DNA from: Granulicella sp. L46
GTDB taxonomy: Bacteria > Acidobacteriota > Terriglobia > Terriglobales > Acidobacteriaceae
Reading direction: 5' to 3'
Length of the DNA stretch: 64,000 nt
Assembly (NCBI RefSeq): GCF_009765785.1
Contig: NZ_LMUT01000007.1
Coordinates: 161,448 to 225,447, forward strand
The translations under genes and the position numbers were made by a program. Below the pieces are notes generated by a model that had not been told where the DNA came from, made no database searches, and was given only the letters and a program-made list of their open reading frames with translations. Numbering within the stretch: the first letter of the stretch is position 1; every line of letters starts with the position of its first letter. This document shows, one piece after another, positions 8,708-17,466 of this stretch.

Positions 8708-10321
8708 TCATTCCTGATTCCCTGTGCGACTAATCGCATACAGCCTCATGCGATACACATGAAAACCTCGCGCATCCATCAGGAGCTCGCGCCCTTGGTT
8801 CGATTGGTCCCCGTTCAGTCGCCGCACTGTCACCCATTCGCCGTGGTCGCGGCGGACCTCCTCAATGCTCGCGATGCCTCCAACCTTGTCATCAACATCA
8901 GCATCCCGCAGAAAGGAAACGTAAAGCCCACTCCCCGCGATGAAAAACTCATTCGCCTCAGCTTCGATCACCATCATCGCGCCATCGCTGCTCAGAAGTT
9001 TCTTGTCAGGCCACGAACGAGCCAGCGTCGCGTCAAACAAATAACCACCCAGCGCAACCGTCTTCGTCGGCCGGGAGCTGTTTTCCCTCAGCACCATGCC
9101 GCGAATCTTGCCCGAACCCTGCGCCGAAAGAATCATGTCCCCGAGGCTCCCGAGCACCTCATACGCGCCGCTCAGCCCCGCATCCGGCTCACCCTTACTC
9201 TCGACTGAATCCACTCCAAACGGAGAAAACCCAAGCGCCTTCGCCTCCCCATACGCATAGAACGCATTGGCAGGAGCGCTGTCGATGCGCGCCTCTGGAA
9301 CAAACACCGCGTTGCCCTTTAGCCGGTAACGATCGATCCAATACTCAAAATCCGGCCAGTAAATATCCGGTGAAAAGAAGTCCAATGCAGGCGCGGTCAC
9401 TCGATACACCTCCAGGTACGCAGGATGCGGCCCGCCACTCGGATACTCGCCCGCCCGCTCGCCCGGCGCCGGCAATTGGCAATTCGCATACATCGGCAAC
9501 GCATAGGCGCGCTTGCCCTCTGCAGCAACCGTCTGAATATATCGCGCATAGTTCCACGCCATAAAGACCTCATCAGCCGCGTCCCCAAACACCTCCTGCC
9601 AAGTCGTGCCCTGAGGATTGAAGTGCGCGCGAAGTTCAGGAGAAAATTCCTCTCGCTTCGCCTCAAGCGCATGCATCAGCTCCGCCGGCACCGGTCGATG
9701 GAACAACTCGTTCGCAGCCTTCGATCGGTCGCGTCCATTTCCCAGGTAGCCGACCTCATTCTCCACCTGCACCATCAACACGGTCTGCTGCTCTTCGTCC
9801 ACAGCCCGCACATGCTTCATCAGGGAAGAGAAGGCCCGCGCGTCCGCCTTCTGTGTCTGCTCGCCCAGCGTGGAAAGAATCTCCAGAGGCGTTCCATCAG
9901 CCGCCACCGCTCGAGGGAATCGCGCGGTGTCTTCCTTCACCCACGCAGGCGCGTAACTCGACACGCTATTCTTCCAGCTCCCAAACCAAAGCAGCACCAA
10001 ATGAAGATGCTGTTGCCGCGCCACGTCGATCCAATGATCAAGAATCTGAAAGTCGAATGTCCCTTCGACTGGCTCGATCTGCTCCCACGCCACCGGCATC
10101 AGCACGGTGTTCAAATGCATCTGTGCGAGCTTCGGCAGAATCTCATCAGCCTGCGCCGCCGTCCCCGCGGAAGAGTTTCCCAACTCGCCCCCAAGAATCA
10201 GATACGGTTTCCCATCCACGAGCAACTGCGCCGCATCCCCCATCTGCCGCACCACCGGCAACGAAGCCCCATGGGCCATCAGTCCGCAGCCGAGGCACAA
10301 AGTAGCAACGAGGATCTTCAT
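8708..10321 (-). CDS. Secreted glycoside hydrolase, GH35/DUF5597-like (beta-galactosidase type)
   Basis: This 537-residue protein starts with a signal peptide (MKILVATLCLGCGLMAHGAS). GTG 10375 would add 18 residues and spoil it, so ATG 10321 is chosen. The body is a TIM-barrel hydrolase of clan GH-A: LILGGELGNSS near the start, HLNTVLMPVAWEQIEP, and QVENEVG, whose N188-E189 is the expected acid/base pair. FVPEAR later probably carries the nucleophile Glu. A beta-rich C-terminal domain follows. It probably removes galactosyl or related residues from plant polysaccharides in the periplasm. It diverges from the SGNH hydrolase gene with 96 bases between starts, so promoters for both lie there. 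Confidence 0.85.
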   Translation of the reverse strand: MKILVATLCLGCGLMAHGASLPVVRQMGDAAQLLVDGKPYLILGGELGNSSAGTAAQADEILPKLAQMHLNTVLMPVAWEQIEPVEGTFDFQILDHWIDVARQQHLHLVLLWFGSWKNSVSSYAPAWVKEDTARFPRAVAADGTPLEILSTLGEQTQKADARAFSSLMKHVRAVDEEQQTVLMVQVENEVGYLGNGRDRSKAANELFHRPVPAELMHALEAKREEFSPELRAHFNPQGTTWQEVFGDAADEVFMAWNYARYIQTVAAEGKRAYALPMYANCQLPAPGERAGEYPSGGPHPAYLEVYRVTAPALDFFSPDIYWPDFEYWIDRYRLKGNAVFVPEARIDSAPANAFYAYGEAKALGFSPFGVDSVESKGEPDAGLSGAYEVLGSLGDMILSAQGSGKIRGMVLRENSSRPTKTVALGGYLFDATLARSWPDKKLLSSDGAMMVIEAEANEFFIAGSGLYVSFLRDADVDDKVGGIASIEEVRRDHGEWVTVRRLNGDQSNQGRELLMDARGFHVYRMRLYAISRTGNQE

Positions 10322-10417
10322 TTTAGAAACCAACTTAATCTCCGAAATCGCGCACGAACATCCTAGCAGTACCACATAGCGGAACGTCCAATTAAAGCGC
10401 TATAGTTGCTGAGCGAT

Positions 10418-11689
10418 ATGAAATCCTCTTCTATGAAACTTAGTCTTTGCGCTAGCGCATCCATCGGTCTCTTGGTAGTCCTCACCTCGCTCGCACCCTG
10501 CGCGATCTCTCAAACTACACCTGCCCAGTCCACCTGGATAGCAAGCTGGGGCTCTTCGCAACAGGTACCCGAATCGCAGAACACCATGCCCCCCGCCGAT
10601 CTCACTGACGCAACCCTGCGCCAGATAGTGCACCTCTCAGCCGGCGGCTCCGCGTTACGCGTGCACCTCTCCAACGCCTTCGGTACCGAACCGCTGCACA
10701 TCACCTCAGCCCACATCGCAAAACCCGTCGCATCCGACGCAGCCACCATCGACCCGCAAACCGATCACGCCCTCACCTTCGCCGGCGCCCCCGACGTCAT
10801 CATCCCCGTCGGCGCAGAGTTCGTCTCCGACCCGATCACTCTCACCGTCCCCGCGCTCTCAGACGTCGCCATCTCCTTCCATCTCGACGCCCCACCCGCA
10901 CGCGAAACCAGTCATCCCGGCTCGCGCGCCACCTCCTGGTACGTCCACGGCGACACAGTCTCGGCCCCCACCTTAACCAATCCCGGCAAGATCGACCACT
11001 GGTTTCAGCTCTCGGAAGTTGACGTACAGACCACACCCGGAGCCGCCACCATCGTCGCTCTCGGCGACTCCATCACCGACGGCCACGCAGCCACCACCAA
11101 CGGCAACAACCGCTGGCCCGACGTGCTCGCCGCGCACCTGCAACAATCGCCTGGCACCCAAACCATCGGCGTCTCCAACCAAGGCATCGGCGGCAATCAT
11201 CTCCTCACCGACGGCCTCGGCCCCAACGCACTCGCCCGCTTCGATCGCGACGTCCTCGCACCCGCCGGCGTTCGTTGGGTCATCCTCCTCGAAGGCGTCA
11301 ACGATCTCGGCGGCCTCACCCGCGACGCGGAAGTGTCCCCCGACAAACACGCCGCACTCGTCCAGCGAATCCTCGCCGCCTATCAGCAAATCATCACGCG
11401 CGCCCACGCCCACCAGCTACGCGTCTACGGGGCCACAATCACGCCCTACGTCGGCTCCGACTACTACCACCCCGGCCCCTTGAGCGAAGCCGATCGCCAA
11501 GCCATCAACTCCTGGATTCGCACCCCCGGTCACTTCGACGCCGTCATCGACTTCGATCAACTAGTCCGCGATCCTCAACACTCCGACCGCCTCCTGCCCG
11601 CCTACGATTGCGGCGACCACCTTCATCCATCCCCAGCCGGCTACAAGGCCATGGGAGAATCCATCCCCCTGACCCTCTTCACCCACTAA
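10418..11689 (+). CDS. Secreted SGNH/GDSL-family hydrolase
   Basis: The 423-residue protein has a signal peptide (hydrophobic core ASIGLLVVLTSLAP); a start at ATG 10433 is also possible. An N-terminal beta domain of about 200 residues precedes the SGNH domain. Block I is ALGDSITDG with nucleophile Ser218, followed by NQGIGGNHLL (Gly block), LEGVNDLGG (Asn block), and D400-x-x-H403 in DHLHPS. All four blocks are intact. The family contains esterases that remove acyl groups from carbohydrates, which fits the divergent glycoside hydrolase, but the substrate cannot be read from sequence. The gene converges on paoC with only 3 bases between stop codons. Confidence 0.9.
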   Translation: MKSSSMKLSLCASASIGLLVVLTSLAPCAISQTTPAQSTWIASWGSSQQVPESQNTMPPADLTDATLRQIVHLSAGGSALRVHLSNAFGTEPLHITSAHIAKPVASDAATIDPQTDHALTFAGAPDVIIPVGAEFVSDPITLTVPALSDVAISFHLDAPPARETSHPGSRATSWYVHGDTVSAPTLTNPGKIDHWFQLSEVDVQTTPGAATIVALGDSITDGHAATTNGNNRWPDVLAAHLQQSPGTQTIGVSNQGIGGNHLLTDGLGPNALARFDRDVLAPAGVRWVILLEGVNDLGGLTRDAEVSPDKHAALVQRILAAYQQIITRAHAHQLRVYGATITPYVGSDYYHPGPLSEADRQAINSWIRTPGHFDAVIDFDQLVRDPQHSDRLLPAYDCGDHLHPSPAGYKAMGESIPLTLFTH

Positions 11690-11692
11690 GCC

Positions 11693-13954
11693 TTACGCGA
11701 GCCTCTGCGCAGGCATTCCCAGCAGATCTTCAATCCGTATCGGCAGCTCGCGAACCCGCACACCAGTTGCATGATGAACCGCGTTCGCAATCGCCGCCGC
11801 AACCCCCGCCAGCCCAATCTCCCCAACACCCCGCGCCCCCAGTGCATTAATCACCAGGTCGGGATGATCCAGGAACGTGACATCAATGTTCGGCGCGTCA
11901 GCATTGGTCGTCAGAATATAGTCCGCCAAATTATTGTTGATCGGCACACCGAACCGCGCATCATAACGAGTCGCCTCAAACAACGCCATCCCGACCCCCA
12001 TCACCACCGCGCCCTCAATCTGATTCCGCGCCGGCTTCGGATTCAGAATCCGCCCCCCATCGATCACCGTCACCACCCGCGCGACCCGCAGCCGCGCCGT
12101 CTCCGGCTCCCACGTCACCTCCACAAATTGTGCACCAAACGAATGTTGTGAGTGCTTACGACCCGGCGCCCCAAAACTCCCAGCGCCCTTCCCGTTGCCC
12201 GTCGCGCTCCGCACGCTAGCCTTCGTCAAGATGTCGCCGAACGGAATCGCCGTCTTCGTATCTCCGTCTTTCAGCCGCACTTTTCCATCACCGAACTCCA
12301 GATCCTTCGGCTCCTTATCAACGAACGCAGCATTCGGCCCCGCCGTAGCAATCGCAAACAACTTCCCAATCGCATTGTTTGCCGCGTCAAGCACCGCAGG
12401 AATCACGCTGGCCGTCGCCCACGACCCGCCCGAGATCGGCCCCAGCGGCAAATTCGTATCTCCAAGCACCACCTCGATGCGATCGTTCGGCAGCCCCATC
12501 CGCTCGGCCACCACGTTCGACAGCACCGTGTACATGCCCGTCCCAATATCCTGCGTAGCGCACGACACCCGAGCCGTCCCATTCGACAGCAGCTCCACCA
12601 TTGCATGCGACTCGCAACTCTCCGCAATCCACGAGCACCCCGCAACGCCCCACCCCAGCGTCAATCCACTCTGCTCGCCCGTGCCTTTCATCGACCCCAC
12701 TGCCGGCGTATACCTCGACCACCCAAACTTCTCCGCCCCCACATGCAGACACTCCACAAAGTGTCGCGAAGAGAAGGGAAGCTTCTTATCCTCATCGATT
12801 GCCGGCTCGTTCAGCAGCCGCAGCTGGATCGGATCCATCTTCAGCGCAATCGCCAGTTCGTCCATCGCGGATTCCGTAGCAAACAATCCCGGCACCGCAC
12901 CCGGCCCGCGCATCGACGTAGGTGTCCCCACATTCCTCCGCACAATCGCCGACGTAGCCCGAAGATTCGGCACACTGTAGCTATACCCCGTCGCCTCGCT
13001 GCACCCCTCCGAATAATCATCCAGCATCGACGTATGATTCAACGAGTCGTGCATCAGCGCCACCAGCTTGCCATCCGGCGTAGCTCCCAGCCGCACCCGC
13101 TGCTGCGTCCGTGGCCGATGCCCCACGTTCTGGAACATCATGTCGCGACTCACCACCAGCTTTACCGGCCTCCCCAAATTGCGCGAAGCCTGCGCCGCGA
13201 TCATAGCGTGCGGCCAGGGCCATAACTTGCCCCCAAATCCCGACCCCAAAAATCGCGAGATCACCCGCACATTCTGTATCGGTACGCCCAGCATCTGCGC
13301 CAGCACATCCTGCGAGTTGCACACCGCCTGCGTCGTCTCATACAGCGTAAAATTCTGCCCATCGAAGTCCGCCACCGAAGCATGCAATTCAATCGGATTG
13401 TGCGTCTCTGTAGGCGTCCCGTAAGTCTCATCAATCTTGACGGGCGCCGTCTTGAACGCCGCATCCGGATCCCCACGCTTCGAATCTTCGTTCGGCTTCT
13501 CAACCGCCTCGGCCTCGGTAAACTTCGTCGACACATTGATCGGCGCCGCCTCATACGTCGCCACCACTGCATTCGCAGCCGCCGTCGCTTGCTCAAACGT
13601 CAACGCGACCGCCACCGCCACATACTGCCCGTAGTACCGAACGACGTTGTCTTCAAACGGCGGCCGCTTCTCATCCAGAATCCCATTGAACCCCGACGGC
13701 GGACCCGCGCGAAAGATCTTCCCAATATTGCCGTTGTGATACACCGCCTTCACGCCCGGCATCGCCGCAGCCCGGCTCACATCCAGCTTCGTGATCTTCC
13801 CGCTCGCAATCGTCGCGCACACCGGAACCGCATACAGCATGCCCGCCAGGTTGTAGTCAGACGAATACATCGCCGCGCCGCTAACCTTCAGCGGCCCATC
13901 GACGCGCGGCAGCGAACCATTGGTGCGGGGCGGAACAGTAGATTGCGTTGCCAT
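11693..13954 (-). CDS. paoC: Aldehyde oxidoreductase, molybdenum-binding subunit (PaoC-like)
   Basis: This 753-residue large subunit of a xanthine dehydrogenase-family enzyme has the usual start (LPRVDGPLKVSGAAMYSSD) and binding segments GSGFGGKLWPW and MRGPGAVPGLFA. It ends with GARGVGEIGLAGVA, whose Glu is the expected catalytic base of the family. ATG 13954 follows AAGGAG at good spacing. It is the last gene of a paoA-paoB-paoC set, 10 bases after paoB. Such enzymes oxidise aldehydes using a molybdenum cytosine-dinucleotide type cofactor. No PaoD or XdhC-type maturation gene is adjacent, so that factor must be encoded elsewhere. Confidence 0.92.
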   Translation of the reverse strand: MATQSTVPPRTNGSLPRVDGPLKVSGAAMYSSDYNLAGMLYAVPVCATIASGKITKLDVSRAAAMPGVKAVYHNGNIGKIFRAGPPSGFNGILDEKRPPFEDNVVRYYGQYVAVAVALTFEQATAAANAVVATYEAAPINVSTKFTEAEAVEKPNEDSKRGDPDAAFKTAPVKIDETYGTPTETHNPIELHASVADFDGQNFTLYETTQAVCNSQDVLAQMLGVPIQNVRVISRFLGSGFGGKLWPWPHAMIAAQASRNLGRPVKLVVSRDMMFQNVGHRPRTQQRVRLGATPDGKLVALMHDSLNHTSMLDDYSEGCSEATGYSYSVPNLRATSAIVRRNVGTPTSMRGPGAVPGLFATESAMDELAIALKMDPIQLRLLNEPAIDEDKKLPFSSRHFVECLHVGAEKFGWSRYTPAVGSMKGTGEQSGLTLGWGVAGCSWIAESCESHAMVELLSNGTARVSCATQDIGTGMYTVLSNVVAERMGLPNDRIEVVLGDTNLPLGPISGGSWATASVIPAVLDAANNAIGKLFAIATAGPNAAFVDKEPKDLEFGDGKVRLKDGDTKTAIPFGDILTKASVRSATGNGKGAGSFGAPGRKHSQHSFGAQFVEVTWEPETARLRVARVVTVIDGGRILNPKPARNQIEGAVVMGVGMALFEATRYDARFGVPINNNLADYILTTNADAPNIDVTFLDHPDLVINALGARGVGEIGLAGVAAAIANAVHHATGVRVRELPIRIEDLLGMPAQRLA

Positions 13955-13964
13955 CAAAATCTCC

Positions 13965-14948
13965 TTACGCGCTTTGTGTCGCGAGTGTCAGTGCATGCGC
14001 AATGCAGCGCTTCGTCAGTTCCACTTTGAATCCATTCTCCGTCTGCGGTCGCGCATCCCGCACCGCCGCCGCCCCTGCCCGATGAAATACAGCCATCTCC
14101 GCAGGTTGATGCAGCAGCGCCGCCTCGGCCTCATGCGACCTCCAAGGCTTCGTTCCCACCCCACCCATCGCCACTCGTATGTAAGAGATCTTTCCTCCCG
14201 AAATCTCCGCAACAACCGCAGCCGACGAAAGCGCAAACTCATACGACGCCCGATCCCGCAGTTTCAAATAAACCTGCTTCGACCCCTTCCGCGCCGCCGG
14301 CAGTGTCACATGCGTAATCAACTCGCCCGGCGCCACCACCGTCTCCAAATGCGGCGTCGTCCCCGGCAACAAAAAGAAGTCCCCGATCGCCACGTCGCGC
14401 GATCCCTTCGCCCCCTGAATCGTAACCACCGCCTCCAGCGCAGTCAGCGCCACATTCATGTCCGATGGATTCGTAGCAATACAATCCTTGCTCGTTCCCA
14501 GAATCGCCAGCGACCGATTATCCCCCTCAATCGCCGAGCACCCCGAACCCGGCACGCGCTTATTACAAGCCATCGCCGTATTCCGAAAATACATACACCG
14601 AGTCCGCTGCAACAAATTCCCGCCAGTAGTCGCCATATTTCGCAACTGCGCCGAAGCCCCAGCCAGCAGCGCCTGCGACAGCACCGAGTACTCCGCCTGC
14701 ACCACCGCATGATGCGCCATATCCGAATTTCGCACCAGCGCTCCCACCCGCAGTCTCCCATCGGGCAGTCGCTCAATCGTGTCCAGCCCAATGTGATTGA
14801 TATCCACCAACCGCGTCGGCCGCTCAACATCGAGCTTCATCAGATCGAGCAGCGTCGTTCCGCCCGCAACGAATTTCGCATCCCTCTGCGCGACAGCATT
14901 CGTCGCCTGCGCAGCGTCGTTAGCACGGGAATAAGTAAAGGCTTCCAT
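13965..14948 (-). CDS. paoB: Aldehyde oxidoreductase, FAD-binding subunit (PaoB-like)
   Basis: The 327-residue middle subunit has the FAD-binding motif VAGGTTLLDLMKL near residue 28 and the TTGGNLLQRTRCMYFRN segment. The two or more Cys residues around RTRCMYF...CNK...GCSAIEG are seen in the PaoB branch, where an extra 4Fe-4S cluster is known. It passes electrons from the iron-sulphur subunit to FAD. ATG 14948 follows AGGGAG. It lies 24 bases after paoA and 10 bases before paoC, as part of one operon. Confidence 0.92.
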   Translation of the reverse strand: MEAFTYSRANDAAQATNAVAQRDAKFVAGGTTLLDLMKLDVERPTRLVDINHIGLDTIERLPDGRLRVGALVRNSDMAHHAVVQAEYSVLSQALLAGASAQLRNMATTGGNLLQRTRCMYFRNTAMACNKRVPGSGCSAIEGDNRSLAILGTSKDCIATNPSDMNVALTALEAVVTIQGAKGSRDVAIGDFFLLPGTTPHLETVVAPGELITHVTLPAARKGSKQVYLKLRDRASYEFALSSAAVVAEISGGKISYIRVAMGGVGTKPWRSHEAEAALLHQPAEMAVFHRAGAAAVRDARPQTENGFKVELTKRCIAHALTLATQSA

Positions 14949-14972
14949 GCATCTCCCTCTTTATCTGCGCAG

Positions 14973-15620
14973 TTAAGCGCGCTGCCGAACCTGCTGAATC
15001 GCCGCAACGATATTGGGATACGCGCCGCAGCGGCAAATATTCCCGCTCATCAATTCCTTCACATCGGCATCCTTCGGCCCGCACGGTTCTTTCAGCAACG
15101 CCACCGCGGACATGATCTGCCCCGACGTGCAATACCCGCACTGATAGCCGTCATGCTCCACAAACGCAGCCTGCATCGGATGAAGATTCTCCGGCCCACC
15201 GAGCCCCTCAATCGTCGTAATCGCATCGCCCTCATGCATCACCGCCAGCGTCAGGCACGAGTTGATTCGCCGCCCGTTCACATGCACCGTGCACGCCCCG
15301 CATTGCCCGTGATCGCAACCCTTCTTCGTCCCCGTCAGCGAAATCGTCTCACGCAACCCATCCAACAGCGTCGTACGAGAATCCACCTCGATCGCATGCG
15401 TCTTCCCATTCACATTCAATGTGATGGCAATCGCATTCTCTACCTTCTCCCCTGGACCAGCCGGCTTCGCAACCGGCTCCATCGTCTGCGCTGCTCGAGC
15501 CACCAGCGGAGCAGTCGTCACCGCAACTCCCGCAGCACCCACCTGCGAAAGAAACGAGCGCCGCGTTACATTCCCCACCCGCGGAGCCAACTCTTCCTTC
15601 TCTTCATCCTTCACCGCCAT
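14973..15620 (-). CDS. paoA: Aldehyde oxidoreductase, 2Fe-2S subunit with Tat signal (PaoA-like)
   Basis: This 215-residue protein begins with a twin-arginine signal (TRRSFLSQVGAAG) that would export the folded complex. The ferredoxin-like domain has GCDHGQCGACTV and a later Cys, and the second 2Fe-2S domain has CGYCTSGQ and CRCGAYPN. All eight cluster ligands appear present. ATG 15620 is preferred to ATG 15626 because GGGAG is then six bases away. A perfect 9-bp inverted repeat lies 20-50 bases upstream and may be an operator. Confidence 0.92.
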   Translation of the reverse strand: MAVKDEEKEELAPRVGNVTRRSFLSQVGAAGVAVTTAPLVARAAQTMEPVAKPAGPGEKVENAIAITLNVNGKTHAIEVDSRTTLLDGLRETISLTGTKKGCDHGQCGACTVHVNGRRINSCLTLAVMHEGDAITTIEGLGGPENLHPMQAAFVEHDGYQCGYCTSGQIMSAVALLKEPCGPKDADVKELMSGNICRCGAYPNIVAAIQQVRQRA

Positions 15621-15640
15621 ATGCATCTCCCTCGAGCGCC

Positions 15641-15669
15641 TGATCGCTTGGATGCATTCTAAGCGATCA
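15641..15669. promoter_or_regulatory. Perfect inverted repeat upstream of paoA (possible operator)
   Basis: TGATCGCTT at 15641-15649 pairs with AAGCGATCA at 15661-15669 across an 11-base centre. It sits 21 bases upstream of the paoA start and 46 bases after the end of the multicopper oxidase gene. It could be a repressor or activator site for the pao operon, or a hairpin ending the upstream transcript. There is no T-run after it on either strand, so a regulatory site is favoured. Confidence 0.5.
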
Positions 15670-15715
15670 GCGATCCGAAGGTCACCCTACCGCTGATTCT
15701 GCCAACTGCCCGGTG

Positions 15716-17398
15716 TCACCCTTCGCCCACCACCTCAAACGGCCGCATCATGTCATTCGACTCATGCTCAAGAATATGGCAGTGATACAGATACTTCCCC
15801 GTATACCCCTCAAACTTCGTAATAATCCGCGTAATCATTCCCGGCGGGCACTGCACGGTATCCTTCCACCCCATCTCATTCAACTCCGGCTTCACCGCCG
15901 CCGCCAGGTACCGCAACCCCTTCGCATTTCGATACGCAAACACATCAAACGTTCGCCGATCCAACACCTGAAACCTCACCAAATGTAAATGAATCGGATG
16001 CGTGTCCTCGGTCAGATTGACGAACTCCCAAACCTCCGTAGAATTCAGTCGCGGCAACTCCGTCACCGGCTCCATCCAACGCTTGCGATTCAACACCATC
16101 AGCATCGAATCGCCGCGCCCATTCAGCGCCTCATCCAGCGTAATCGTCCGTGTAACCGTAGCCGCAGCCACATCGGTCCTCACCACCGGCTTGAACGTCG
16201 CAGGAAACTTCTCCGGCAGCAGGGAACTAGCTTCTCCACCGCCATCCTTAGCCCTCGCCGTCCGCGCAGAACCCACACGGAACTGCAGAATCTCCAGCCC
16301 ACCATTCTTCAAGTGAACCTGCTGCCCCGCCGCCTCCGAGAAATCAATCAGCAAATCCGCCCGTTCCGCCGGCGCCAAATTCAAATACCCCAGCTTCACC
16401 GGAGCCGAAAGCAATCCCTGGTCCGACCCAACCTGCCAAAACGCCTGCCCCTTCTCCATCGACAGCGCAAAAAATCGGCTATTCGCCCCATTCAGCACTC
16501 GAAACCGATACAGCCGCGGCTCGACCTCAACATAAGGCCGAATCTTCCCATTGATCAAAATCGCATCGCCATCAAACTCCGGAACCCACGGATGCTCAGG
16601 GTCTCCCGACGTCGGATAGTAAAGCTGTCCATCCACGCTGAAGTTGCGGTCATACAGCACCAGCGGAATCTCATGCCGTCCACTCGGCAGTCCCAGCGAG
16701 TCCTCGCGCTCATCCCGCAGCAACATCATCCCCTGCAACCCGGCATAGATATTCAGCCGATTCAGCCCCATCGCATGATCGTGATACCAAAGCGTCGCCG
16801 ACTCCTGCTCCAGCGGATAGTGGCACGTCCTGCTGTGCCCCGGAGTAAACCAGTCATCCGGATAGCCATCATCCTTCGTCGGCACCCGCGCCCCATGCAG
16901 ATGCGCCACCGCTCTCACCTCCGGCAGATCGCGCCCACACCCATGCAGCGAATAATCCACCGGAAGAAAATGTTTCAGCGGCAGGGAATTGACCCACTCC
17001 ACGCGCATCGCGCGCCCGCTCCGCCCCTCAATCAGGGGTCCCACCGGCGTACTCCCATAGCTCCACATCCGCGTCGGCGCAACATCCCGATGCACCTTCG
17101 CATGGATCTCCCGCATCACCACGCGCTGCGGATGCGGTCCCACCGGCGTCACCCGCTCCGGCATCGGCAGCGCATCCACAAACGGCGTCAGCCCCAGCGA
17201 ATGCAGCATGATCCGCGGCGGTTCGTCCGCGTGCACCACCGGCCCCGCCGGCATGGCCATCCCCTGCATCATCTGCGCCGCCAACCCGCGCCGCGCACCC
17301 CAAGCCAGACCCACGGCCGACACCTGCTGAAGAAAACGACGACGGCTGCGAGACAAGCGATCAGATCTCCGTGAACTCAAGTGCAAAAGAAGAAGCAC
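15716..17398 (-). CDS. Tat-exported multicopper oxidase (CotA/laccase-like)
   Basis: The 560-residue enzyme has an N-terminal RRRFLQQ twin-arginine motif and hydrophobic stretch; the start is GTG 17398. All four copper-ligand blocks are present: HLHGARV, WYHDHAMG, HPIHLHL and YLYHCHILEHESNDM. The HCHILEHE block supplies the type 1 copper Cys and His, and the following residue two after the last His-Glu region suggests a modest redox potential. Such enzymes oxidise phenols or metal ions with O2 in the periplasm. It lies upstream of paoA in the same direction, 95 bases away, and could be co-transcribed, although a dyad lies between. Confidence 0.9.
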   Translation of the reverse strand: MLLLLHLSSRRSDRLSRSRRRFLQQVSAVGLAWGARRGLAAQMMQGMAMPAGPVVHADEPPRIMLHSLGLTPFVDALPMPERVTPVGPHPQRVVMREIHAKVHRDVAPTRMWSYGSTPVGPLIEGRSGRAMRVEWVNSLPLKHFLPVDYSLHGCGRDLPEVRAVAHLHGARVPTKDDGYPDDWFTPGHSRTCHYPLEQESATLWYHDHAMGLNRLNIYAGLQGMMLLRDEREDSLGLPSGRHEIPLVLYDRNFSVDGQLYYPTSGDPEHPWVPEFDGDAILINGKIRPYVEVEPRLYRFRVLNGANSRFFALSMEKGQAFWQVGSDQGLLSAPVKLGYLNLAPAERADLLIDFSEAAGQQVHLKNGGLEILQFRVGSARTARAKDGGGEASSLLPEKFPATFKPVVRTDVAAATVTRTITLDEALNGRGDSMLMVLNRKRWMEPVTELPRLNSTEVWEFVNLTEDTHPIHLHLVRFQVLDRRTFDVFAYRNAKGLRYLAAAVKPELNEMGWKDTVQCPPGMITRIITKFEGYTGKYLYHCHILEHESNDMMRPFEVVGEG

Positions 17399-17466
17399 GC
17401 ACCCATGTGTGAGGAGTGCGTGCTTTCCAAGTTAGACAGACTGTGTGAATAATCCGTGAATGCCGC

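Noticed and set aside
9425..10366. 313-codon plus-strand frame opposite the glycoside hydrolase
   Set aside because: Shadow frame, Arg/His-rich, without motifs.
13920..15662. 580-codon plus-strand open frame opposite the pao genes
   Set aside because: It is an antisense shadow of GC-rich coding DNA: very Arg/His/Pro-rich, no domain, while paoA and paoB on the other strand have full motifs.
15989..17374. 461-codon plus-strand frame opposite the multicopper oxidase
   Set aside because: Arg/His/Gln-rich shadow; the minus-strand gene has all copper motifs.
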